This document shows, in pieces, positions 12,904-24,607 of a stretch of DNA of 64,000 nucleotides; position 1 is the stretch's first letter; the number at the start of each line of letters is the position of its first letter. The translations under genes were made by a program, and so were the position numbers. Source of the DNA: Chamaecrista fasciculata (lineage: Eukaryota; Streptophyta; Magnoliopsida; Fabales; Fabaceae); contig QANZ01018074.1 of NCBI GenBank assembly GCA_003254925.1, positions 285,612 to 349,611 on the forward strand, in the 5' to 3' direction. The notes under the pieces were generated by a model. It saw only the letters and a program-made list of their open reading frames with translations. It was not told the DNA's origin and did not search any database.

Positions 12904-15029
12904 CTACTTTCTGCGCTTTAGTGGGCCGGTCTTGTACCCACACTTAGTTGGTTTACCCCAAGGAGTAAGAGATGTTCTCCCATATTTTCCACTACTCTTG
13001 CTTTTACCTTCTCCTCCACCATGAGGATGATCTATAGGGTTCATGGCTACTCCTCGAACTACCGGCCTTCGACCGAGCCACCGGCTATGCCCAGCCTTCC
13101 TAAGCTTCTTGTCTCCATGGGTTGGATTAGACACAGTACCAATTGTGGCCCTGCAGCGAGAATCAATCAACTTTTTCACACCTGAAGGGAGTTGGATTAA
13201 ACAGTATCTAGATGCAGGCTCTTTCAATATCTTTGCATTAGTTCCAGCAGCTCGGACTAGTTTGCCACCTTGCCCTGGGTTCAACTCAATGTTGTGGATG
13301 ATTGTTCCAATTCGCATTGAAGAAAGTGGCATGCAACTTCCAATTTGAGCATTGATATCAGAATACATCATTTCATTCTTCATACTTTCACGTGTATATC
13401 GAGAAGAAGTGTTTGCAGCATCTATGAACAAGAGATCAAAAGAAATGTAAGGACCTATGAGGAAGAAAAAACACAAACTGCATAAATCCTAAATTAATAT
13501 TATTTTGGATCATCTGTTTTTATTATCTTCAGTGATTCTTTCTTATGGAACACCCAAACAAGTGTAACTTGTCATAGCAGGGAAACCTAGTGCTTGCTAA
13601 TCTTTGTATCGCCATTTAAAACAACTGTTTTATTTTGCAACTCTTTAGCAAACGAGCAAGGGATTCCCTTTTTTTATTACTGCAGAATTAATATGAAAAA
13701 GATATGTTTTAGTTCAATAAAGTGGAAATCAATAGGGGTTTAACTGAGCAAAGCATTCATCATCAAAGGAAAAGAATGATAGAATGGAAGGGTGATATTG
13801 AAAGCATGCAACTGATAAAATAAATGTCATCATCACAGAAGCAGAAAACAGCCATCCAACAGTGAACATTGACTTAAGCCAATCTCCTAGTCTGATAGGA
13901 AAGTTCATTGTTTAAACCCTACACTTATAAAATTGCATAAAATCCCCAACTTGCAAAGTATTTTAACCATGGAAATTTTTTTAGCCAGTCTATACTTAGT
14001 CTTATATTGGTAATCCATGAAATAGCATTATGATGCCAATTATAAGTCATTTTAAGAAATTTACAAAATTCCTTTCATGTTTTCAAAATGACGTACCCCT
14101 TATAATCATTAATGACAGCAACATTTTAGATTTAAGACTTGATCCCAACCAATTGGTGAGACAATTTACAATATGTTACAACTTTCGGAAAATAAGTAAA
14201 TAATGATAATAATTATGATATATCTTTGATGAACCACAAGGAAGAAGGAAATGTAGATTATCTTTGTTACAATGATTTCATCAAGCAAACGATAGGAGAT
14301 TGCATATATATAGAGGAAAAATAATGAAATATAAAAAGTACATAATTTTCCAATAATACAAATTTATCAGGATAGTATATAGAATTAAATTGCAGGTTAA
14401 GATGGATTCTCCAAAGATTAACAAAGAGAAAAAGAATTACATAGCATAATATTGTTACTTTGTGAGCCCAATGTCATCAACATTTTGCAGCTAATGCCTG
14501 AGAAAGTGTCATGAACTGTTCATTATCTCAAGAGACAATGAGCAGCGCCAATGGGAGTTCAAAGCCCTCCAGATCATACAAAAGTAAGTTGAAATACAAA
14601 AATAGCTATCTTCAAGCTCATGAGCAAAAGTAAAACGATATCTCCCAAAATATATACTGCAAGTGCCAAACAATCTTATTGTCAAATTAAATTCATAATC
14701 CCCTTTCGGTAACCTTGAGAGTGGTTAGCAAATATAGAAGAGGACACCGAAGAAACTCCTCTAAAAGTAGTTTAATCATCCATTCATCATAACGAGTGAA
14801 CAGTGGCAAATAAATCAGTAACCAAACGGACCAATTACAAGGGAAAATCAAAACGGGAGAAGATAAATCTGATAAATAAAAGAGTACAAGTACCGGAAGA
14901 GAAAGCGCGAGAAGCATGGAAGCCATTGTTGTTGAAGACGGAAAAGGATTTGAGGAAGTTGGTGATGCCGGTACTTGAGAAGGCCGAAGACGAAGAAGAA
15001 GAAAATGCGCGAAGCCTCGACAGAGCCAT
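12904..15029 (-). CDS. RPL2: Mitochondrial ribosomal protein L2, C-terminal half, nuclear-encoded
   Basis: Two exons: 14894-15029 encodes a presequence (MALSRLRAFSSSSSSAFSS..., rich in Ser, Ala, Arg and lacking acidic residues) and 12904-13421 encodes the uL2 C-terminal domain; the 1472-bp intron is GT-AG and phase 1. The 217-residue product has GTIIHNIELNPGQGGKLVRAAG, PSGVKKLIDSRCRATIG, RRPVVRGVAMNPIDHPHGGGEGK and the basic tail GYKTGPLKRRK. The N-terminal RNA-binding half of bacterial L2 is absent. That fits the known eudicot situation, where mitochondrial rpl2 is split and its 3' part was moved to the nucleus. The presequence being on its own exon fits acquisition by exon shuffling. The VAMNPIDHPHGGGEG loop lies near the peptidyl-transferase centre. 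Import into mitochondria is inferred; a plastid destination is less likely because plastid rpl2 is normally whole and organelle-encoded. Confidence 0.93.
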
Positions 15030-16434
15030 GGATCTAAACTGTACGACCTTTTGCCGCTATGAGGAAGAAGCAACTAACAAGGAGTGGTAGATTGGGCCTT
15101 CAAACCTACTCACGACCCAATGGGCTCAAAGCCCAGACCGATTAATAAATATTTTTGGGCAGTTTAGGTGAATTGGGTACCAGAATTGACCGAGGCGAGA
15201 GCATGTCTCAACGCTCTATCAGTGATTACAAAGGTATTTACAGATCGCTTACCAACAAGACCCTCACATCAGCAGCGGGATTCGAACTCACGACCTTGTA
15301 GGTTATGAGTTGACTTGTTACCAACTAAGTCAACTTTTGTTGGCTATCTTATGTTCTTTTTCGTCCAAAACAAAAAGTGAAAATGGTTAAGAATTAAAAA
15401 AAAAAAGTCTTGAAGTTGAAGGTTATGCAAATCAGTCATAAACACTGACATTACACTGACTAATTGTTCTGAAATTAGTGGTAAGAGAGAAGATGCTGAA
15501 GAAAAATTATGATTGGCTGGTGTTGTAGTTGTCTATTTGAGGGCCTTGAGTTCATTGGTTAGATAAATTAAAGAGAAACATACTAAAAATTAAAAATCAT
15601 ACAGTATTTTTTTTATTGTATCTTAAAATTTAAAATTTATTTTAGAGAAAATTCATCATTTAGTCCATGTAATTTACTCAAGTTTTTAATTCAATCCTTA
15701 TAGTTTAATTTTAAAAAAGTTTAATTTAAAAAAAATTAATCCCTATATTTTCATCATTATTGAATTTTTCATTTCTACTATCTTTTCTATTATAATACTG
15801 TCAAATCTTGTTAACTAAGATACTAAGGAGTAATTATAATTTGGATTATAGGCGCACATACATATTCATGATTGATAGTTGAGAGTACGTGACTTTTCAT
15901 AATTTAACCGAAATAGTCTTTTTTTTTTATTTCTGCACCGTCAACTTTCCAATCTCCAACCCAAAGAGTAAAGTAAAAGAACCTCCTATCCATGTTGGTG
16001 AATGACATGGGTTGTGGGGTTGAACAAAAATGCATGCTTAGACAGAATAAAATCAGTAGAAATTGGAAGATCGATATGATAATTAAAAAGTAATGACTAA
16101 CTGTAGAACATCATCAATGTATTACAATCTTTCAATCAGCTTCATACTGTCTACTTGACAGCCCCCAATGAACATTTACCCCAGTTGCATTATAATATCC
16201 ACTGAAGGTAGTGTAAATCTGAGCCAATGGAAAACAAAATGAAGCACCCATCATAAAGAAACCAAGTCTCTCCATGACGCAACAAGAGAGCAAGCAAATC
16301 AAGGAACAAAGGACAACAAATAAGATTGCTCTCATAATCAGATCATCCAAAAGCTAGCTTTGTTTACTTTATCCAAGGCCAAGCATGATCGATTTCTTAC
16401 TACTTCCCCAACCCCACCCACTACTACAGTAATC
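15030..16434. other. Intergenic DNA between the L2 and ELF5 genes
   Basis: Contains a SINE remnant (about 15195-15340), one arm of a decayed foldback near 15640-15790 (feature phrase catttagtccatgtaat), and probable ELF5 3' UTR from about 16100. A 72-codon minus frame at 16132-16350 is hydrophobic and unrecognised and falls in that UTR; not called. Confidence 0.5.
15195..15340 (-). mobile_element. tRNA-derived SINE remnant
   Basis: On the minus strand a Pol III box-A-like stretch (TGACTTAGTTGGTAAC) is followed about 35 bp later by a good box B (GAGTTCGAATCCC), then a tRNA-unrelated body. No clear A-tail or target duplication, so the limits are approximate and it is probably truncated. Confidence 0.55.
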
Positions 16435-19400
16435 TCAGCCATCTAATGCGCCAAGGGCTTTCATATCCTCTAAGAAAGCCATGTATGAATCATCAATGCT
16501 CTTCCCTTTTGGTGCCGATGAGGAGCTTACTGACTCCGGCTTTACGACGGCCAGGCCTGGTGTCACAGAGACTGTTGTTGTGGTTGATTGTGATGATTTT
16601 GGTTTTGCCTTTGGCATTGCAGCCTCTCTTCTTACTCGAACAGATGCAGGAATCTAAAGAACAAAACATAGCAGGAAAACTATAACTACAAGGGACTGAA
16701 AATGAACTAGTTGTTTTCTATGTGCAATGCAACCCTTTTCAATTTAGTCATATAACAAACAAGGAGATTCTCTTATGTCTAGAATTATGGAAAATACTTT
16801 CTACTAAACAAACCAGTTGAGATTAGAAAGTAAACCAAACAAGTTGCACCAAAGTTATACTTCATTAGTATTTGTAATTTTTCACAATTTTTAAGAGACG
16901 TTTCATTAACTATAAGCATCTTTGCAGTTCTAGCATAGCAACTTGTCCTAGTAATACAGGTAAGATTCTCTCATATCACATCTGAAAAGGTTAAACACAT
17001 GCCTGAGCACCAAGTATAAGACTGTTATGATCTCAAGTAGTACCATCAGAAATTCAGAATGATAGCAAAAACTAAGGAAAATGTAAAGCAAAATAAAACA
17101 CGAGAGTCAAAATAACAATGTAATTAATTAATAAAAAGAAAAATTTGACTCACCATAGCTGTAAGTTCTGGAGTGTGCTGTGCTAGAGGTCTTTTAACAA
17201 CTGTTGAAGCAGCAGATTTAACATATGATGGTTTCTGAGGTGGGGGTGGTCTAAAAACCAAATTATCCTCTTCCTGGAAGCTAGGAGGAGGGCCGGGTGG
17301 AAGTGGAGGTCTCATCATTGGAGGAGGCCCTGGTGGAGGGCCATAAGGTGGCCTTGGAATCATAGGGACCATCATCCCAGGAGGTGGTGCTTGACCAGGC
17401 AGAGCGGGTGCAGATAAAGGAGGCCTCATGTCAGGTGGGGGTGGGGGTGGAGGATAACGAGATATTCCGGGTGGTAATACATCAGGCTGTAAAGTTGGAA
17501 TTAATGCAGGCCCTGGGACTAAAGGTTGCGGCCTTGGAGGAGGTGGCCCAGGAACCATTTTTGGAACCTCCTGGCTTGTCAGAGAACTCTTATTGTCAGC
17601 ATTTACAGGAGCACCATCTGACTGACTAGCACCAGATGTTTGTGGTATTCCACTTGGCGGAGGAGGTAGAGGAAGAGACACCTGTATTTTAGAGAATATA
17701 TTACTGTGCAAGAAGCTACAGTCTAGTATAATTAAACCAAATTGAAGCAGCTTTAAAATTTAAACCAACAACGTCTAACATGATTTCCTGCTTGCTGCTT
17801 AATAACCAATGTTAGAATGTCCACTAACTTTCCATGTATCACACAACTATAACTCCTAATCAATCATTACTTCTACCATCTTGTCAGCTCCACAACTTTA
17901 CAAATAAAGTAAAAGCTGTAAATATTACTTGACCACGCTCCTCGGAAGATGAATCCTCTAACAAGGAAGACTGGTTTCTCTCTTCACTTTCACTGGTGCC
18001 AGGCAGAGGTTGCTGAGACTGTTGGAGGGGCGGAGGTGGAGGTGGAGGAGGTATAGGACGATTTGCAACTAGCTCTTTAGGTGGAGGTCCAGGAGGCGGA
18101 GGTGGTAAAGGAGGAGGTGGTAATGATGTAGGCACATTGGCTGCGGTAGGTTTGGGAGGCAGAGGCAAAGAAGCAGGTAAAACAGAGCCATCTGCCGAAC
18201 TAACACCACTAGTATCAGGCAAAGGAGGTGGAGGTGGTGGCGGGGGTGGAGGAGGTACGGCTAATATATCATCCTCTAACTCTGTCTGTGAGGATGATGC
18301 GCCAGCACTTGATGAAGCACCAGATAAGGGAATTCTGGGTCCTGCAGTTCAACAGAAAACACTAAATAAGGAAAGAGAAAAATGCAAAGCAGTGTCATTT
18401 CTCAATTCATCTCAGTCAGACAATTATGAAAGAAGCTAAACACACCTACAGATGATTTAAACATGGGGGGTTTCCCTGGAGGTGGAGCCCCAGTAGGGTT
18501 CAGTGTTGGATGATAGTAAACAGAGTCCTGTTGCATTAATCAGTTAAACGTTAGTAGGTCAGGAATGTTTAAAGCAGCTGAACAAAAAACTTGTGTTTCA
18601 GGAAGAAGGCAGAAAAGAAAAACACACAGACCATCCTACCTCAGGCTTTGGGTGCTTAACTCTCTCTTCTTCCTCTGCAGTTGTTCGTCTTCGAGGAAGA
18701 CCCAAATGACTGACCAAAACACATGCTATGATTTGTAAACTAACCAAATAGGAATTGGAATTAAATTTATCTTTTAAAAAAATCAGAAAACACTTCTCAC
18801 CTGAACATAACAGGGGTCTCACCCTTTTCCTTCATTTTATCTTCATATTCCTGTCCAAGAGAAATAAGATTTATACAATGAATCAATAATAATAATTTGT
18901 CCCAAAAAAATGCAAGCAGCTTTTAGAAATTAATTGCAAGGAGAATCTAGAGAATGAAGTTTCTTCAATCAAACCCTCCACTAACTGTTAAGAAATTATT
19001 TTCAAAAGGAAGAAGAAAAGAGAGAGGGAATATTCAGTCAGCTTCCAATTATTACTCTCTACAACACTAGTTCATGACTTAATGACTATTCCATATAATA
19101 TATTTCTTGGTTTACCTTCTCCCACTTAAGAAATAAAACTACAGTCAACAAAGTGGATACATTCCAGGTCTAAACTTTGAGTTTTATATTAACCCATTAA
19201 ACCTAAATGCATGTAAAAATGTCCATGATTAAACAGTAAGATGGCATCTGAACTCACAGGTTTTTATGGTATGAAAAAAAAAAAAAAGGAAAAAGTGCTA
19301 ATATTATCACTTACAGATTATGACAATCCAGAAATGGCCCTTCAGCTACACTGAATGATACTGGCCTATGACATGTGCGGTACACAACCAAATACCAATG

Positions 19401-20107
19401 TACTTGTCACAACTAGTTTTTATCACGAAAGCAGAAAACACTCTATACACAACATAAAAAGGCTTTTAAATATGGGTTTTAGGGTTATGTTTATGCTATT
19501 TGTACAGATAGGAGCATGATTAAGCTCATGAACAATCTTATACACTCCTGCATGCACAATGAGAATATAACATAGCATGACCCTAAAACACCATATACAT
19601 TAACCTAAAAGGCTAAAAGTTTTCGATCATGACAAAGAATAGGAAGCTAAAGAAAGAAAGAAGGAAAATATTGCATTTTAACAGACATATTTGTGTGTTT
19701 TTGCTGTTATTCCACTATATCAGCCTATTCTCTACAGAAGAGATTGGTCTGTATTCTATATTTTGGTAATGAATATATCGGAGGGTTATAACAACTTCAT
19801 AAATCTAGTAATCAGTTTTTTTTATTTTTCATCCTTTTAAGAAAATTCATAATTATGTATACAAGTAGGAATAAGGTGTTAAGCAATATACAAGAAATAA
19901 GAGAGGGTGGTAGCCTAATAACGCAACAATCAAAAGAAAACTATACTGTGGTTACCTTCCTCTTCTTTAGAACAAGGTTAAGTGTATCTTGAAGTTGTCT
20001 CTTCTTATGCTTCCTTGCCTTATCCAAAGCACCATCAGCCTCTGCCACAACCAATGATGCCCAGAAAATTTAGACAGGTAAAAGATTCCTTAAGATCGAC
20101 ACACTTC

Positions 20108-20196
<89 letters not shown>

Positions 20197-22589
20197 AATG
20201 CCAGTAAAACAAATATACTGAATCCATATAATTAGAACACAATTTGAAATTTCAAAGTGAAAGAAGAGAGGAAACCTGATGAAAGGAACAAGAAGAGTAA
20301 GATGCGAGAATGGGACGACCAAAGGAAGCAAGTTATATTACCTATTCATGCTCCATTACTTTTCTAGGTCTAAACCAGAACACCAATCAAAACACTAATA
20401 CATCACACACCTTAAGCAATGCACTGACATTACATATAATGTAAAGCAAGATCATGTACTTATCTGTTCACGAAAACATATATAGTTGTTTGAGACATAT
20501 AAGGTAAAACGGCATATTGTCCATGCTCCATGAAAATGGTGGAGGCAAAGAATAAAGACAATCTAAAGGTGTCTCCAGTATAGCCTGCTAAAACTGGAGC
20601 ACTTTATCATCTAGTTCGAATTATCCATATTCACAGTTTGAGCTTTTAGTTGAACACAATATCCAATGCTGATACTTGATATTCAAACCAGATCAGACCT
20701 CATAATATCAATGACTGAGCGAATCAATTAAATAAAAGACGTTCATATATATATTTATAAAAGATACACACAAATGATCATACAGTCTTTCCTCAATGCT
20801 GAATAAACGAGTTTCAACTTCAAAAGTGAAGGGAAGGTTCACTTGCATGAAACAGGAAATCAAAAAAGAATTTTGCGGCCATAAGATGCAAAACCATGGT
20901 AACAGATAACTTACTCATCATTTCCAAGTTGTCAATCTGCTTTTTAAGTTGTTCAGGATCCTTCTTCAAAATCCCCACTTCCCTCACCTTCTTTCTTTCT
21001 TTCTTATTCTGTTAATCAAAAATAGCCAAAAATAGGGCGTGAGAAAGAGAAAGAGGGTAAAGCAAAGAAATGTAACAAAGGATAATGCTCAAAATCCCAA
21101 ACCAGAACTTCATCCATTTCCAAGAAGGTGGGAAAAGCTTCCCAAAGGAGGCAGAGTCGACTAGCGGGGAGCTGGGGATATTCTTTTGTTATTTACAAAT
21201 TTTAAGCACATTTAGATTCATATTGTACTATATATGGCAGGGCTCCCCTTCCCAAAAGTGTACATGTTCTTTTAAGTAAAATAATTCTAAAAAAAATCAA
21301 TTTAAAGGAAAAAAAGAAATATCATTAAGTTCATTTTACTCAAGTTACTTTTTAGATAGAAACTATTTTCATTTTCAAATAATTGATTTGGTAGCCTCCT
21401 TAGTGGTAAATTGACGCCACAAACAAACATCGACCTCCTCTTTTCATAAGAGGAAGTTATGCAAACAAACTTGGCCGATTTTTCATAGTGTCCTAGTAAC
21501 AACCGCCCAATAGGATCTTGTGCCACCACCAACAAATGCCATAGGAATTAGGATGTGAGTGGCTACTATGAATGAGCTGTTTTATACTTTTATTTATCAA
21601 CCACCACTGACAAGTTACCTTTTTTGCATGCACATCTAGTAACCAAAAAAATACAAATCAATGCACTTATGGTCCTAAAGCTACCTTACTCCCCTAAACA
21701 ACTAAAACCCAAGTATCCAGGCAAGATATGTTCATGTGAACAATAAGACTAATAATAATAAATACTAAGTATAGATGGCGCCATTATGTCGAAACAGCAT
21801 ACCCAATAAACTACTAAATCATAGGCACTCATTGATAAGTAGTAACATCGCATATATAATGTGAAGGGAAGGGAGGAACCGAAAATCATCAGCAATGCTA
21901 ACTTCCTGTGAGCGAATAAGCCAATGATGCTACCATTTGTTTTTTTTTTTTTGGTTTCCCAAGGTATCCCAGCCCGACAGGCCAAGGACTAATCCTCCGC
22001 GGATCAGTGCTCCATTTAAGGCTCTGCCGCTGGCTAATTGGTTGCTGCATAGACAAGGCGGGATTCGAACCCCCGACCTTGCTTAAGCGACCTAGTGAGC
22101 TCGACCACTAGGCCGCTTGGTTACTACCATTTGTTTTTCATGTAAGAATTCGGCAATATTTTTTTATGTAACAAAGGTGGAATCTAATGAACTTAAATAG
22201 AAGCCACCAAGCCACATAGAGTATCCAACAATTGATAAGCCAGAAAAATTAAAGATATCTGGAGGTTAACAAAAGGAAAGGGGAGATGCCATAGTTTTGA
22301 GAAATTAGGCTTTGGCCACTTTAGCAGGAAGCAAGGGGAAGGGCAACACTAATAAGAATAATTATTATCACAGACTCCACAGCAAAAATCACAATATCAA
22401 TTACGATAAGCGCTAGAAACTAAACACGAGGGATAAAAATCAAAAACAAAAAATTAAGCACGAAAACGAAAGCCCCAGATAACAGGGGTAGCTCGGAAAA
22501 GTGAATACCCTTTTCAGTTCCTTCTTACGAAGCTCCTTCCGGTAGGCATCGGTGGGGTTCATGACCTTGCCTCCCTTCGTGGTCTTCAT
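16435..22589 (-). CDS. ELF5: ELF5-like / WBP11-like proline-rich nuclear protein
   Basis: Nine exons, in transcript order: 22509-22589, 20915-21008, 19956-20041, 18801-18850, 18640-18709, 18446-18527, 17929-18341, 17154-17681, 16435-16653; 540 residues, near the ~530 of Arabidopsis ELF5. The N terminus ([20 protein letters not shown], then [20 protein letters not shown] and [13 protein letters not shown]) is the conserved basic coiled WBP11/ELF5 head. [20 protein letters not shown] follows. Residues ~145-440 are proline-rich with an 11-proline run and many PPGPPP blocks that could bind WW/SH3 domains. An acidic SESEERN...[10 protein letters not shown] patch splits the proline part. The C terminus ends [16 protein letters not shown]5 delays flowering in Arabidopsis by supporting FLC expression, and animal WBP11 acts in splicing; a nuclear role is inferred. 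Intron 1 carries a SINE and intron 2 a long compound microsatellite. Confidence 0.95.
20108..20195. repeat. Compound microsatellite (TA)n(CA)n(GA)n in ELF5 intron 2
   Basis: About 10 TA, 14 CA and 20 GA units follow one another without interruption. It lies in the intron between exons 20915-21008 and 19956-20041. Confidence 0.95.
21941..22123 (-). mobile_element. tRNA-derived SINE with A-tail and target duplication, in ELF5 intron 1
   Basis: On the minus strand the element begins at 22123 (AACCAAGCGGCCTAGTGG) and carries a box-A-like TAGTGGTCGAGC, box B GGGTTCGAATCCC and a ~100-bp unrelated body. It ends in an A-tail (T-run 21941-21952 on the plus strand). An 11-bp target duplication, ctaccatttgt on the plus strand, is present at 21930-21940 and 22124-22134. 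It inserted in the same orientation as the host gene. It looks fairly intact. Confidence 0.85.
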
Positions 22590-23180
22590 TGTGAAGAGAG
22601 ATAAATAAGTGAACCTAGCGAAACGCCCTGATTCTTCTTCTTCTTCTTCTCAGCTTCTTATTTTTCACTCAATCCCCTTCCCGGCTTCCTCTTCTCCACC
22701 TACTTGTTCTTCTTCGACTCCGATTTCAAAATCACCGAGCAACACAAAAACAATGTCTCAGAGCAAGACAAGACCCATCTCCTTAAGCCTCAAATCTAAT
22801 CCAATTTCTTTCGAAATTGTATCATGAATTCACGATCCTCTCTCTCTGTTTCGAGATTGAGAATCCTATTCCAATTAAACTGAACTTGGACAGGCCCAAT
22901 TGGTATAAGGACTTTGGTATAGGCCCATCATAACCCTACATTTTTTCGACCAAAAATATAAAGAAGAAATTGTAGATTAATGTGAATATTTTTTAAAATG
23001 TAAAAAACATATATGTAAAAATAAAATTATAAAAAAAATAACATTTTAAAATAAAATATTTAAGTCTTCACTATATTTTATATTTTAGAATCTTAAAAAA
23101 TGTCAACAAAATATATATATACAAAATTCATGGAGAGATAAATTAAATATTTTTTAATACTTTCAGTTTTAAAATATATT
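22590..23180. other. ELF5 upstream region
   Basis: Contains the ELF5 leader (CTT/GAA-rich around 22630-22650 on the plus strand) and promoter, then AT-rich DNA. No separate gene is supported here. Confidence 0.5.
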
Positions 23181-23189
23181 ATATAAATA

Positions 23190-23905
23190 GGTGAAATAAC
23201 CATTTTGGTCTTTAAATTATGGGGTCAGTTTCATTTTATTCTTAAAATTATTTTTTGCTCTGTTTTACTTCTCAAACTTTCACATTTGTTTCATTGTTTG
23301 TCTAAAATATGATTTCGTCTTATACTCTTATTTCTATTGTTATAGTTGAGATAAATCGTTTCTCTCTCATATGTATTACTAGGGGCTTTGCGTGCCCTAA
23401 CGAGCACGCAAATATGTATGTAAAATAAATAAGGAATCAAATCGTTGACTCAGTAAAAAAAGAGGGACCAAATAGTAATTTTTTTATTTTAATTACATGT
23501 AATATTTTTATCTTAGTATAAGTGGGAGGACGACCAGAAGGCTCCTCCCCCATATAATATAGTATAGATAGATATAGATAATAAGGGATTTAGCAAATAG
23601 AGAAAGAAAACTTTTCATTATTTAAAAGAATAATTAACCACAAATTTACTGCTAATTTGTGATTAAGAATGAAATTTTTTTTCTCTTTATCAACTTACTT
23701 ATTATGACATATATGAGAGAAATTTGGTACACCTCAACTGTCCAGGTTAAAAATAATGGCAGAATAAGATAAAGTCCCATTTTGGTGGCCAAAACAAAAC
23801 AAATGTGAAAGTTCAAGGACTGAAAATGAAATAAAACCAAAAATAATTTTATGACCAAGATGAAATTGAATCCATAATTTGAAGACTAAAATAAAATTTG
23901 GACCT
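23190..23905. mobile_element. Mutator-type foldback MITE, interrupted by a Helitron
   Basis: Inverted arms of about 120 bp (23190-23320 against about 23780-23905; shared phrase gaactttcacatttgttt in reverse complement) are flanked by an exact 9-bp duplication, atataaata, at 23181-23189 and 23906-23914. A 9-bp duplication is the Mutator signature. The loop holds a 190-bp Helitron. No transposase. Confidence 0.75.
23379..23568 (-). mobile_element. Small non-autonomous Helitron
   Basis: Read on the minus strand it starts TCTATACTATATTATATGG after a host A and ends in a GC-rich hairpin (TTTGCGTGC ... GGGCACGCAAA), AGCCC and CTAG, followed by a host T. These are the Helitron hallmarks: 5' TC, 3' hairpin plus CTRR, insertion between A and T, no duplication. 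A second copy lies at 63069-63247 on the plus strand. Confidence 0.85.
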
Positions 23906-23914
23906 ATATAAATA

Positions 23915-24607
23915 CTTAATATTTTTTTATAAATTTTCTTTTTACATGTTTTTATAAGGTGTGGAGAAGCCACCACCAAGAGAGTGTTAAATATGAAGAG
24001 ACACTTTAGTCTATCTTCACACATTCTCTCTCTCTCCTTCTCTTAAAATAAGTTAGAATGAAAATGAAATCAATAATGTGCCTTTCTTCCTCCTTTCCAA
24101 ACAATTTCAACAATAAATCTTATCATGTGAGACTCCAAAGGAACATTTAGTCCATAAGTTATCAAGGAATACATGATAAATTTAACCTACATCTTTCAAA
24201 CTCTAATTTCTTATCTAACCAACTATATTCATGTAATCACGATTCTCGCTCCCTATCATAGGTTCCCAACCACCTCACATTCATGTTTGGATAGATAGGA
24301 AAACAAAAATTAAAACAAAACAAAACAAAATAATGCCAAAATTGGGTTTCACAAGCGAAATTTTCTTCATCCTATTTCAGAAAGAAAACTTCAAAATTAA
24401 TCCTTTTTCCTTCTTGCCTGGTTTGGTTCCTCGATCCAGGTAAGAGTTATTCCCATGATCAAGATGACTTAGACTAATCTTTCTTTTCTTTTTGGCGTAC
24501 GGACAAGTTCATTATTACAAAAAAAAAATGAGAGAAACAACTTGAGATTAATTCTTCCTGTACGCCAACATGTTTTAATTCATTTTTCCTCTTTCTTTTC
24601 CATCATC
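23915..24607. other. Upstream region of the ANXUR-like kinase gene
   Basis: AT-rich with a CT-rich stretch near 24020-24045. Presumably holds the promoter and leader of the kinase. No transposon ends seen. Confidence 0.5.

Noticed and set aside
14803-15090. Lys/Glu-rich plus-strand frame
   Set aside because: Antisense to the L2 presequence exon.
16132-16350. 72-codon hydrophobic minus frame
   Set aside because: Falls in the likely ELF5 3' UTR and resembles nothing known.
17384-18439. Plus-strand open frames opposite ELF5 (Gly-rich)
   Set aside because: Mirror images of the proline-rich exons; no start context or domain of their own.
21941-22123. True tRNA gene because of a good box B
   Set aside because: No cloverleaf can be folded; the A-tail and target duplication show a SINE. 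The same holds for 15195-15340 and 46599-46785.
24542-24607. Upstream 22-codon extension of the kinase frame
   Set aside because: It starts at TTG, not ATG, and would put a charged leader in front of a clear signal peptide.
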